Positions 46,282 through 54,014 of a stretch of 64,000 nucleotides of DNA are shown in pieces. How positions within the stretch are numbered: the first letter of the stretch is position 1; the number at the start of each line of letters is the position of its first letter. The notes under the pieces were generated by a model. It was not told where the DNA came from and searched no databases. It saw only the letters and a program-made list of their open reading frames with translations. The DNA is from Spirochaetota bacterium (GTDB lineage: Bacteria > Spirochaetota > Spirochaetia > Treponematales > Treponemataceae): the NCBI GenBank assembly GCA_023398165.1, contig JAEWSQ010000015.1, positions 62,001 through 126,000 of the forward strand, in the 5' to 3' direction. The translations under genes and the position numbers were made by a program.

Positions 46282-46764
46282 ATGGTAGAAAAACGAAAAG
46301 AACTGATGATCGGAGGGATTATCAAAAAGATTGAAATTCTGCTTACCGCCAAAAGCAACCGGTATCTGCAGAAGTTCAATGTCACATGGTCTCAGGCACA
46401 AATTCTAAAGTATCTTGCGATGCATGTCGCGGCCACCAATACGAAAATTGGCGAACCGACAGATGTTTTTCAAAAAGATTTAGAGGAATTTTTCGGGTTG
46501 TCCAATCCTACTGTAACAGGGCTGCTAAACCGTCTTGAAGCGAAAGAACTTGTTAAACGCGATACGTTTGCACAGGATAGACGCTGGAAAAGACTTATTC
46601 TTACTGAGAAGGGGTATGATGTTCAGGAGAAATCCTTTGAGGGTTTCCTGAAAATGGAAGAAGAACTTCTCAGCGTATTTCCCAGGAGCGAGAAGGATAT
46701 TTTTATTAAATGCCTTCACAATCTGTATGAATCTCTTGCAAAAGAAAAAGATTTTGCATTTTAA
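46282..46764 (+). CDS. MarR-family regulator
   Basis: A 160-aa winged-helix protein: FNVTWSQAQILKYLAMH, LEEFFGLSNPTVTGLLNRLE (recognition helix), VKRDTFAQDRRWKRLILTEK (wing). It is 54 nt upstream of a MATE exporter, the usual pairing in which a MarR protein controls a drug exporter. The ATG at 46282 follows TATTCA by 6 nt; no ribosome site, so leaderless is likely. Confidence 0.88.
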   Translation: MVEKRKELMIGGIIKKIEILLTAKSNRYLQKFNVTWSQAQILKYLAMHVAATNTKIGEPTDVFQKDLEEFFGLSNPTVTGLLNRLEAKELVKRDTFAQDRRWKRLILTEKGYDVQEKSFEGFLKMEEELLSVFPRSEKDIFIKCLHNLYESLAKEKDFAF

Positions 46765-46774
46765 CCGGTATATC

Positions 46775-46798
46775 AGTATGGCATGGTAATGTCATACT
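46775..46798. promoter_or_regulatory. Inverted repeat between marR and the MATE gene
   Basis: AGTATGGCAT and ATGTCATACT flank GGTA (one mismatch). It lies 21 nt upstream of the MATE start, where a repressor could bind. Confidence 0.4.
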
Positions 46799-46818
46799 AA
46801 CATGAATGGTAGTATTAT

Positions 46819-48183
46819 ATGAATTCTCATAATGAAAAACGAATAGCTTTGTTTGAGACTATTCCTGTTCCCAAGGCTGTTCTCGCTCTCGCGCTTCCCA
46901 CCGTTATGGGTATGATGGTTTCTGTCGTCTATAACATGGTGGACACGTTCTTTGTCGGTCAAACCGGAGATCCGAACCAGGTTGCCGCTGTTTCACTGAC
47001 TATGCCTCTGTTCTTACTCCTCATGGCCTTGGGCAATATTTTCGGCATCGGCGGAGGGGCCTATATTTCACGTCTGCTCGGCGAGCGCAAATACGATGAA
47101 GTTAAAAGGGTTTCCTCGACCTGTGTGTATATCGGCGCAGCTTTCGGAATCGCCGCAATGATTTTCTTCTTGGTTTTTATGCCGGGAATCTTAAAAATTG
47201 CCGGTACGAGCGCTCAGACATACGGTTTTGCAAGGGATTACCTTTCCTATATTGCACTCGGCGCTCCTCTTATTGTTTTATCAGTCTCGCTCGGCCAGCT
47301 TGTCCGTTCAGAGGGATCTGCAAAGGAATCCATGCGCGGAATGATGGCAGGAACGATCGTCAATATTATCCTCGATCCCATAATGATTTTGTGGATGGAT
47401 ATGGGCGTTGCAGGGGCCGCCATAGCCACCATTATCGGCAACGGCGTCTCTGTTGCCATATATATACTTCATATGCTTAAAACACACAGTCTTTTAAGCG
47501 TGCATCCGAAACACATAGAGATTCGAAACCGTATAATGGCTCCTGTCTTTGCCATAGGCATTCCTGTGTCTCTCGGCAATATTCTCATGAGTATTTCAAA
47601 TGTTATACTGAACAACTTTGTTTCATCATACGGAGACAATGTGGTTGCAGGGATGGGAATTTCAGGACGCATTTTTACTATAGCAATTATGCTTTTTATA
47701 GGAATAGGGCAGGGAATTCAGCCCCTTATAGGGTATAATTACGCCAGTAAAAATTATTTGCGTATGAATAAGACCATAGCTTTTTCATCATTTATCTGTG
47801 TTATAAGCGGTATAATTCTTTTGACGCTTACGCTTCTTTTCAAAGAAAAAGCAGTTGCACTTTTTATTGATAACGATGAAGTAGTGTCGTACGGTGCAAT
47901 GATTATAGGTGCACAGATGCTTTCCTCTCCTGTTCTTGGATTGATGTTTATTTTCGTCAATGCATTCCAGGCTTTCGGGAAAGCACTTCCTTCCTTGATT
48001 TTAACCATTGCAAGACAGGGTTTAGTGTTTATTCCGGTGCTTTTTATAAGCAACTCGTTATTCGGTCTGCAGGGAATAATTTTCGCCCAGCCTGCAGCAG
48101 ACATTTTTTCAACTATTCTTTCTGCCTTTATGTTTTTTATTATTATAAGGTCTATAAAAAAAGGTCAAAAAGATATTGCATAG
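46819..48183 (+). CDS. MATE-family efflux transporter
   Basis: A 454-aa inner-membrane protein with 12 segments in two halves: VYNMVDTFFVGQTGDPNQVA after the first segment is the MATE signature, and GIGQGIQPLIGYNYASKNYL marks the second half. Exports cationic compounds using Na+ or H+. No clear ribosome site; a TATTAT abuts the ATG. Likely controlled by the MarR protein. Confidence 0.9.
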   Translation: MNSHNEKRIALFETIPVPKAVLALALPTVMGMMVSVVYNMVDTFFVGQTGDPNQVAAVSLTMPLFLLLMALGNIFGIGGGAYISRLLGERKYDEVKRVSSTCVYIGAAFGIAAMIFFLVFMPGILKIAGTSAQTYGFARDYLSYIALGAPLIVLSVSLGQLVRSEGSAKESMRGMMAGTIVNIILDPIMILWMDMGVAGAAIATIIGNGVSVAIYILHMLKTHSLLSVHPKHIEIRNRIMAPVFAIGIPVSLGNILMSISNVILNNFVSSYGDNVVAGMGISGRIFTIAIMLFIGIGQGIQPLIGYNYASKNYLRMNKTIAFSSFICVISGIILLTLTLLFKEKAVALFIDNDEVVSYGAMIIGAQMLSSPVLGLMFIFVNAFQAFGKALPSLILTIARQGLVFIPVLFISNSLFGLQGIIFAQPAADIFSTILSAFMFFIIIRSIKKGQKDIA

Positions 48184-48204
48184 ATTTTTTTTGCATGCTA
48201 TAGT
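48176..48204 (+). promoter_or_regulatory. amt promoter
   Basis: TTGCAT (48176-48181, overlapping the end of the MATE gene), 17-nt spacer, TATAGT (48199-48204, preceded by TGC as in an extended -10). Predicted +1 at 48211. Confidence 0.6.
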
Positions 48205-48210
48205 CGCACC

Positions 48211-48288
48211 ATGAATAACGGCAAAGGCGCTGCGGATACACCCGGCATCTTTGCCTTCTTATTTTTAAAGAAAGTATACCCGCAGTAA
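48211..48288 (+). CDS. Candidate leaderless leader peptide upstream of amt
   Basis: ATG to TAA, 25 codons: MNNGKGAADTPGIFAFLF then LKKVYPQ. The ATG is where transcription is predicted to start (6 nt after TATAGT), and the stop lies 23 nt before amt. Codons 4-15 form a hairpin, so translation would melt it. The peptide starts hydrophilic and then becomes hydrophobic. I know of no experimental proof for this ORF. Confidence 0.5.
   Translation: MNNGKGAADTPGIFAFLFLKKVYPQ
48220..48265 (+). other. Terminator-like hairpin in the amt leader
   Basis: GGCAAAG (48220-48226) pairs with CTTTGCC (48249-48255), with CGG-ATACAC-CCG at the top and a T-rich TTCTTATTTTT after it. It is embedded in the leader peptide ORF, as in translation-controlled attenuators. 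Confidence 0.55.
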
Positions 48289-48311
48289 GCCTGCCGCAAT
48301 GGAGGTATTAC

Positions 48312-50114
48312 ATGGATACTGCAGTAACAACGCTTGCAGACAATTTGTGGGTCATCATCTGCGCTGCTTTGGTTTTTTTTATGCAGCCCGGCTTTTCAAT
48401 GGTTGAATCCGGTATGACCCGTGAAAAGAACAGCATTAACGTTGCTATTAAGAACCTGACAGATTTAGGTCTTTCTTCTGCAATGTACTGGATTTGCGGA
48501 TTCGCATTTATGTTCGGATCTTCAAAAGCAGGGTTTATTGGTATAAGCCATTTTTTCCCCGGTTTTACCGGTGAGGATCATTATAATCTTGCAGTTTTTC
48601 TTCTGTTTCAGATGATGTTCTGCTCAACTTCTGCAACTATTGTTTCCGGAGCTGTCGCAGAACGGATGAAATATTCATCGTATATACTGACAACCATACT
48701 AATATCAGCTGTAATATATCCTGTATTCGGCCACTGGGCGTGGGGAGGTATACAGGGAAGCTCAATTTCCTCCGGAGAGGGATGGCTCAGCAGCCTTGGC
48801 TTTGTGGATTTTGCCGGTTCGACGGTGGTTCATTCAGTCGGCGGGTATGTGGGTTTATCTGGAATTATTATTCTCGGTTCCAGAAAGGGACGTTTTCCGA
48901 GCAAGGGAAAACCGAATGAGATTCAGGGATCAAATATTCCTCTTGCGGTTGCAGGCGTGTTCATTCTCTGGTTCGGCTGGATAGGTTTTAACGGGGGATC
49001 AACACTTGCGTTTAATGCACAGGTTCCCGGAATTATTTTAAATACCTGTCTTGCATCAGCCTCCGGAATGATTTTTACCCTTGCGGCAGGCTGGCTCATA
49101 ACCGGAATACCGAATGTTAACTTTGTTCTCAATGGGAGTCTTGCCGGTCTTGTTGCAATTACTGCCGGCTGTCATGCGGTAAGTCCCGTTGAAGCGGTTA
49201 TTATCGGGGCTATAGGCGGTATTGTTATGCTTCTTTGTACGAAGCTTCTTGAGGTGTTGAAACTTGACGATGCCGTCGGTGCTGTTCCGGTACATCTTGC
49301 AGCGGGTATATGGGGAACTCTTGCTGTTGGTATTTTTGGAGATCCTCTTATTCTCAATACAACTCCGGTTCTTGGCAGCCAGTTTCTTTCCCAGCTGATA
49401 GGCGTAGCTGCCTGCGGTATCTGGGCTTTCGGCCTTTCTTTTATCAGTCTGAAAATTATTAATGCCGTTCATCCGATGAGGGTTAGTTCAACCGATGAGG
49501 ATGCAGGACTGAATATTGCTGAACACGGGGCATCGACACAAATTTTTGATTTGTATACAAAAATGGAAACCCAGGCCGAAACAGGAGATCTTTCGGTGAG
49601 GCTTCCTGAGGATCAGTTCACAGAAATCGGGCAGATAGCCCATCTGTATAATAAGGTAATGTCGAATCTGGAAGGATCTACTATTGATAAAAATGAATAT
49701 GATGAAATTCTTAATAATGTTTCCGACGGCCTTCTTCTTGTCAATGAGGACGGTACTATTTGTCCGAATTATTCAAGTGCAGCAGAACGTTTACTATGCT
49801 GCAGGGATTTAGAAGGCAGAAGTCTTGTGCTGCTCTTATCGCGTTTTTTAAATGAGCAAAAACTTAAAGGGCTGCAGGAGTTTCTTCCTGTGTTATTTAA
49901 TATCAATTATAAAAACGGATCGCTTGACCGTCTTAATCCCCTTGGTACAATCGAAATCAGTATTCACAGGAAAATTCCTGAAAGTGAAGCTGTGTTTACC
50001 GAGCGGAGAAAGCTGTCTTTCGTTTTCAAACGGATTTATGATAAACAGAAAACAAGGGTTCTTCACTGTATGGTAATTATTAGTGAAATCAAGGATAGTA
50101 AATCCAGTTCATAA
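48312..50114 (+). CDS. amt: Ammonium transporter fused to HAMP and PAS-like domains
   Basis: A 600-aa protein. Residues ~1-390 are an Amt channel with 11 membrane segments (PGFSMVESGMTREKN, FGHWAWGG, DFAGSTVVHSVGGYVGL, ILWFGWIGFNGGS). Residues ~410-455 match the second HAMP helix (GDLSVRLPEDQFTEIGQIAH). Residues ~460-595 resemble a PAS-like sensor (DGLLLVNEDGTICPNYSSAA). No kinase, GGDEF or methyl-acceptor domain follows. Sensor-type Amt proteins exist, but this architecture without an output is notable. GGAGG lies 6 nt before the ATG. Confidence 0.85.
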   Translation: MDTAVTTLADNLWVIICAALVFFMQPGFSMVESGMTREKNSINVAIKNLTDLGLSSAMYWICGFAFMFGSSKAGFIGISHFFPGFTGEDHYNLAVFLLFQMMFCSTSATIVSGAVAERMKYSSYILTTILISAVIYPVFGHWAWGGIQGSSISSGEGWLSSLGFVDFAGSTVVHSVGGYVGLSGIIILGSRKGRFPSKGKPNEIQGSNIPLAVAGVFILWFGWIGFNGGSTLAFNAQVPGIILNTCLASASGMIFTLAAGWLITGIPNVNFVLNGSLAGLVAITAGCHAVSPVEAVIIGAIGGIVMLLCTKLLEVLKLDDAVGAVPVHLAAGIWGTLAVGIFGDPLILNTTPVLGSQFLSQLIGVAACGIWAFGLSFISLKIINAVHPMRVSSTDEDAGLNIAEHGASTQIFDLYTKMETQAETGDLSVRLPEDQFTEIGQIAHLYNKVMSNLEGSTIDKNEYDEILNNVSDGLLLVNEDGTICPNYSSAAERLLCCRDLEGRSLVLLLSRFLNEQKLKGLQEFLPVLFNINYKNGSLDRLNPLGTIEISIHRKIPESEAVFTERRKLSFVFKRIYDKQKTRVLHCMVIISEIKDSKSSS

Positions 50115-50115
50115 C

Positions 50116-50145
50116 TGGACAGTACAGTACTGTCTTTAGTATAAT
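50116..50145 (+). promoter_or_regulatory. ECF S-component promoter with operator in spacer
   Basis: TGGACA (50116-50121), 18-nt spacer, TATAAT (50140-50145). A perfect inverted repeat GACAGTAC-A-GTACTGTC (50118-50134) fills the -35/spacer area. Confidence 0.6.
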
Positions 50146-50197
50146 TAAGTAAGGTCGTATGATGTCTGCGGCCTTAATTTTCTTTTCTGGAGGCTTT

Positions 50198-50779
50198 ATG
50201 TCAGCTAACCGCACTGTTTCTGCGGCCCGTTCGATGCCCGCAGCTTTACTTCAATCTGTCATTCTTACCGTCTTGTTTACCGCTCTTGGTGTTTCGCTTC
50301 CGGTGATTTTTCACCGCCTGGGCATTCCGTCGCTGCGGTTTTCACCCATGCATTTTCCGGTTCTTTTAGCCTCATTTCTCTTAGGCCCTGCTTCCGGGGC
50401 TTTTATAGGAGCCGCATCGGTTCTTATTTCAACATTTTTGACCGGTATGCCTGTAGTGTTTCCTACCGGAATCGCTATGATGTTTGAGCTGGCTGTTTAT
50501 GGAATTTTTGCTTCTGTATTCCACAGGAAGATGTTTTCGGCAAAAAAAAGCTATACAGCACTGCTTGCAAGTCTAATTCTTGCAATGATTCTGGGCCGTC
50601 TCGTTAACGGAGCCGTACAGACTGTCATTGCTTTGCTTTCTTCTGCGAAGTATTCCTTTCCGCAGTTTTGGAATTCCTGCTTTGTTGTAAGTTTGCCAGG
50701 TATACTAGCACAGATTGTTATTCTGCCCTTGGCAGCGTTCGGCATTCTCAAGTCGGAAATTCTTGAAAGAAAAGAATAA
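50198..50779 (+). CDS. ECF transporter S component, substrate unknown
   Basis: A 193-aa protein with about five or six membrane segments. FSPMHFPVLLASFLLGPASG, ISTFLTGMPVVFPTGIAMMF and ELAVYGIFASVF are typical of vitamin-binding S components. No EcfA/T genes are nearby, so it would share a common energising module. I use the ATG at 50198 (GGAGG 4 nt upstream) over the earlier ATG at 50159. Confidence 0.75.
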   Translation: MSANRTVSAARSMPAALLQSVILTVLFTALGVSLPVIFHRLGIPSLRFSPMHFPVLLASFLLGPASGAFIGAASVLISTFLTGMPVVFPTGIAMMFELAVYGIFASVFHRKMFSAKKSYTALLASLILAMILGRLVNGAVQTVIALLSSAKYSFPQFWNSCFVVSLPGILAQIVILPLAAFGILKSEILERKE

Positions 50780-50803
50780 CAATGACGAATAAAAGAACCG
50801 GCA

Positions 50804-51613
50804 TTATTGCATAAGTTCTTTTAATTTTTTTGCATTAACAGCAGCAGCGCCTCCCGGGTGATTATTAAAAAAAATCTGGACGAGGCGCGCTTTTGTTTTT
50901 AAATAGTGTACAACAGGAACGGCATTTTCAAGTTCTTTCGCTGAGTATAAATAGTTATACCGGCTGGATCCGTTTTGTCCGCTTGCCGAATACCACGACT
51001 GCGCGTTTCTTCCGTGAAACCTCATGTAGGCTTTTGAGCCGGTTATTACCGGATGAAAGCCGGGAAGGTGATAGAGCTCCGGCATATCTACAATGCAGAT
51101 GCCGGCATTACGTTTATCGAGGCCCTCATACACACGCTCAATCATCCAATCCTTTCTGCGGAACTCGATTACAAGCGGTAGAGGGGAAAGCTGTTTTATT
51201 AGGTTATCCAAATACAGCCTGTTTTCTTCGGTATAATGAAATGACTGGGGAAACTGGCAGAGAATGCTTGTAAGTCTATTCTCTTCAAATAGGGGTCTGA
51301 GCGCGTTTTTAAGATGGTCTGCATCATCTTTCCACCCTGCAGTAATTTCATGGGTTAAGCTTTTGTGAGCCTTAATACTGAATACCAGGGGTTTCCTGCT
51401 CCTTGTCAGCAATGACCGTATGCCTTTTTCCCCCGGCATCTTATAGTATGTATAATTAAGTTCAACGGCAGAAAAAGTATCTGCATAATAATCGAGAAAA
51501 GAACTTCTGTGCAGTTCTTTGGGATAGAATACATCCCTCCACTCAGGATAATCGTACCCGCTTGTTCCAATCAGAAGATTATTGGTTTTTTCAGCCAGTT
51601 CTATAGTTCCCAT
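50804..51613 (-). CDS. DUF72 domain protein
   Basis: A 269-aa protein with the DUF72 TIM-barrel pattern: LLIGTSGYDYPEWRDVFYPK, YADTFSAVELNYTYYKMP, LCQFPQSFHYTEEN, VIEFRRKDW, and FFNNHPGGAAAVNAKKL at the end. Function unknown. It starts 5 nt after the umuC stop, suggesting co-transcription with umuDC. Confidence 0.88.
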   Translation of the reverse strand: MGTIELAEKTNNLLIGTSGYDYPEWRDVFYPKELHRSSFLDYYADTFSAVELNYTYYKMPGEKGIRSLLTRSRKPLVFSIKAHKSLTHEITAGWKDDADHLKNALRPLFEENRLTSILCQFPQSFHYTEENRLYLDNLIKQLSPLPLVIEFRRKDWMIERVYEGLDKRNAGICIVDMPELYHLPGFHPVITGSKAYMRFHGRNAQSWYSASGQNGSSRYNYLYSAKELENAVPVVHYLKTKARLVQIFFNNHPGGAAAVNAKKLKELMQ

Positions 51614-51618
51614 AAAAT

Positions 51619-52908
51619 CTACCAAACCAGGGGAACAGAATTAATCTGAGTGGTATAACACGGCGAAAGAAATTCGCGTTTCATGAGCCATTTTGCATAC
51701 TGCCCGTCAGATTCTATGTCTTTTACCGCATTGCGGCTTCCGGGATGCAGAAATAACCGCCCGTATTTGCGGTTTATATGATCGCAGGCTGTCATTACCG
51801 CATCATATTTTTTTTTATCGGCAATAAGGCTGTCTTCAAATAAATCGCCCTGCAGCCGGCAGTCTCCTTCAAGTCCCAGGAGGTTTACCATGACTTTACG
51901 GTATTTAAACCCTTCCCGGTAAATACATCTCAGAATCTCTGTTCCTGTTGCAAGAATTTCGGGCAAAAAACTTGTCGGATGTTGAAACTGTGCTGTCGCG
52001 CCGTTAAAGTATTCCTCTTCTTTTCTGCTCCGGTCATAGCTGCGTGCCGTCATAAGATAGATTGATATGTAGGAGCAGGCCGATTTTTCATTTCTCATTC
52101 TATACACTGCAAGCTGGGTGTATTCTGCAAGTGCGGTTTCAAGCTGCCGAAGATCGTACACTCCCTGTGCAAAACTTTTTGATGTCGTAATATTTTGTCT
52201 TGTTTCCCTTTCTATGCTGTCGATGGCGCATATACCGTTGAGTTCCTGTACCGTTCTCATACCTTGAATGGTAAGCAGTTTTTTTGCCTTGTCAAGACTC
52301 ATATTTTTTAAGTCCCATGCGGTGTGAATGCCGTTTCGCGCGAGGGTTTTCGTTTTTGAATAGCCTATGCCCCAGATATCGGCTGTTGCAATACTTTTCA
52401 GTTCTTTTTCCTGATCCAAAGATCCCCAGAAGCAGACTCCTCCCCGTATTTTTGCAAGTTTATTGCAGACTTTTGAAAGCGTCTTTGTGGGGGCTATGCC
52501 GACAGATACCGGCATATGAACTCCCTTCATAATGCTGTCCTTAAGTTCTTTGCCCATTTTTTCAAATTCCGCATTTTTCCAGTCAGGGAAAAAGAGGAAA
52601 CTTTCATCTATGGAGTAAATTTCAACTTCCGGGGCAAATGATGAATACATAATGTTGAGGCGGGTGGAAATATCAGCATAAAGGGTGTAGTTTGAACTGA
52701 ACACGTTTACCCCCCGGGCTCTGCATTGATCACGGACGGAGAAATAGGTGTCGCCTCTTTTGAGACCGAGATTTTTGCATTCCTGATTGAGGGCTATGAT
52801 TACGCCGTCATTATTTGAAAGTACCGCTATGGCCTTTCCGTCAAGGTCTGGCCGGAAAAGCCGTTCGCATGCCGCATAGAAGCTGTTTGCATCGACATGA
52901 AATATCAT
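51619..52908 (-). CDS. umuC: Y-family DNA polymerase UmuC
   Basis: A 429-aa translesion polymerase. IFHVDANSFYAACERLF holds the first catalytic Asp, and IYSIDESFLFF the Asp-Glu pair. PVSVGIAPTKTLSKVCNKLAK is the family fingers/palm stretch and QGDLFED looks like a beta-clamp-binding motif. Length equals E. coli UmuC. I use the ATG at 52908, overlapping the umuD stop (ATGA), so the pair is coupled. Confidence 0.93.
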   Translation of the reverse strand: MIFHVDANSFYAACERLFRPDLDGKAIAVLSNNDGVIIALNQECKNLGLKRGDTYFSVRDQCRARGVNVFSSNYTLYADISTRLNIMYSSFAPEVEIYSIDESFLFFPDWKNAEFEKMGKELKDSIMKGVHMPVSVGIAPTKTLSKVCNKLAKIRGGVCFWGSLDQEKELKSIATADIWGIGYSKTKTLARNGIHTAWDLKNMSLDKAKKLLTIQGMRTVQELNGICAIDSIERETRQNITTSKSFAQGVYDLRQLETALAEYTQLAVYRMRNEKSACSYISIYLMTARSYDRSRKEEEYFNGATAQFQHPTSFLPEILATGTEILRCIYREGFKYRKVMVNLLGLEGDCRLQGDLFEDSLIADKKKYDAVMTACDHINRKYGRLFLHPGSRNAVKDIESDGQYAKWLMKREFLSPCYTTQINSVPLVW

Positions 52909-53252
52909 AGAACTCTCACAATTGCGCGCACGCAGCCGAATACTTCGGTACATCTGAATTTTTTGTTCATACGCGTGTAATATAGAACTCTGCCGGTTTC
53001 TGATTTGGAAATATGAAGACGGGCACAGATAAAAAGGGAATCGCGGCGTATTACGGCAAGTGAGCCTTCAGAAGGAACGGCTGAGCAGTCGACAACAAGA
53101 TAATCGCCGCGTGCTATACCTTCTGAACAATGCTCATCGCCTTCGTACTTCATTATAAAAGTAGAGGCCGGATTTTTTATGAGGAGATAATTCAAGTCTA
53201 TGGGTTTTTCCTCATAACCCTGTGCAGGGGAGGGAAATCCTGTGGTATTCAT
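52905..53252 (-). CDS. umuD: UmuD'-like protein without self-cleavage machinery
   Basis: A 115-aa partner of UmuC. It aligns without gaps to E. coli UmuD from Gly25 on (GFPSPAQGYEEKPIDLNYLL), but has only four residues before that point, where UmuD is cut to form UmuD'. The catalytic Ser60 is Glu40 (GDEH in place of GDSM) and Lys97 is Ala77 (LFICARL). So it appears to be made directly in the UmuD' form and cannot self-cleave. The ATG at 53252 sits 6 nt after a TATAGT box with no ribosome site. Confidence 0.88.
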   Translation of the reverse strand: MNTTGFPSPAQGYEEKPIDLNYLLIKNPASTFIMKYEGDEHCSEGIARGDYLVVDCSAVPSEGSLAVIRRDSLFICARLHISKSETGRVLYYTRMNKKFRCTEVFGCVRAIVRVL

Positions 53253-53258
53253 AAAAGT

Positions 53259-53287
53259 ACTATACAATAGTATAGTAAAAATTGCAA
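53259..53287 (-). promoter_or_regulatory. umuDC promoter with palindromic operator
   Basis: TTGCAA (53287-53282), 17-nt spacer, TATAGT (53264-53259). ACTATAC-AATA-GTATAGT (53259-53276) is a perfect 7-4-7 palindrome covering the -10 and spacer, as for a damage-response repressor site. It does not match the E. coli (CTG-N10-CAG) or Bacillus (GAAC-N4-GTTC) LexA boxes. Confidence 0.65.
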
Positions 53288-53325
53288 GAGAAAACAACGT
53301 TTTTGTAAACAGGCGGTGAAGCTTT

Positions 53326-53883
53326 TTAAGACTTCTTTTTATAGTCTAAAATACCGCTTATAACAGGAAGAGTCAAAAACAGGATGATATAGTATGGATC
53401 CAAAGAATAGGAGTTTTGCTGTGCGGTAAAGTATTTTACTAAGAAAACCGGAATGCCGGCCAGTAATGTAAAGGATGATGAAAGAATAACGCTTGTTGAC
53501 CGGGTAATCGAACTGATGCGCTTTTTACACAGCGATACAAGCAGTCCTGCAAGAAAGGAAGAAGGAACTATAGAGAGCGACAGAAGCAGCCAGGATTTCA
53601 TAGTATGATAAAATGAAAGAATTATGTTAGCACCCTGTATTGCATAGGTTATACTTAAAAAAAGCCAGTACAGTACTTGTAATGACGCGATTGAGGCAAA
53701 CCAGAGAAATCCGTTTTTTAAACCGTATACAACGAAGGCGCAGATGACCGCATACATCAAAAAAGTATTACTATAGTGCGAAGCAGTAAAAAAAGGTGAA
53801 TAAGCATTAGATGTTTGTATGAATAGTTGGGTTATCAGTGCAATGAGTGCACTAATGTAAAATACCGGATGAATTTTTTTCAT
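53326..53883 (-). CDS. Small multi-pass membrane protein, unknown
   Basis: A 185-aa protein with about five hydrophobic segments (first at residues 6-23, last at ~160-178) ending in DYKKKS. I do not recognise the family. It lies 73 nt upstream of the umuD start on the same strand; the umu promoter lies in that gap, so it is likely a separate unit. Confidence 0.6.
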   Translation of the reverse strand: MKKIHPVFYISALIALITQLFIQTSNAYSPFFTASHYSNTFLMYAVICAFVVYGLKNGFLWFASIASLQVLYWLFLSITYAIQGANIILSFYHTMKSWLLLSLSIVPSSFLAGLLVSLCKKRISSITRSTSVILSSSFTLLAGIPVFLVKYFTAQQNSYSLDPYYIILFLTLPVISGILDYKKKS

Positions 53884-53939
53884 AATCTCTCCTTAAACGA
53901 TGTGATGAATTGTAGTAAAAGCCTCAAAAAAAGTCCAGC

Positions 53940-53969
53940 AAAAAAAACACCGCGGTTTAATCCGCGGTG
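53940..53969 (-). terminator. Terminator after gpmI
   Basis: CACCGCGG/CCGCGGTG perfect 8-bp stem with a 6-nt loop; on the minus strand it is followed by an uninterrupted T-run of about seven. It ends the gpmI transcript 45 nt after its stop. Confidence 0.9.
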
Positions 53970-54014
53970 CATTCAGCCCTTTATACAGCGGCTGTTTTTA
54001 TAGACAATGGTTAT

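Noticed and set aside
48211..48300. ANTAR-type or glutamine riboswitch in the amt leader
   Set aside because: The hexaloop ATACAC lacks the G at position 4 expected for ANTAR targets, and I could not match a known glutamine aptamer; the leader peptide explains the layout better.
53259..53276. Canonical LexA box for umuDC
   Set aside because: The palindrome does not match CTG-N10-CAG or GAAC-N4-GTTC, so I list it as a candidate operator only.
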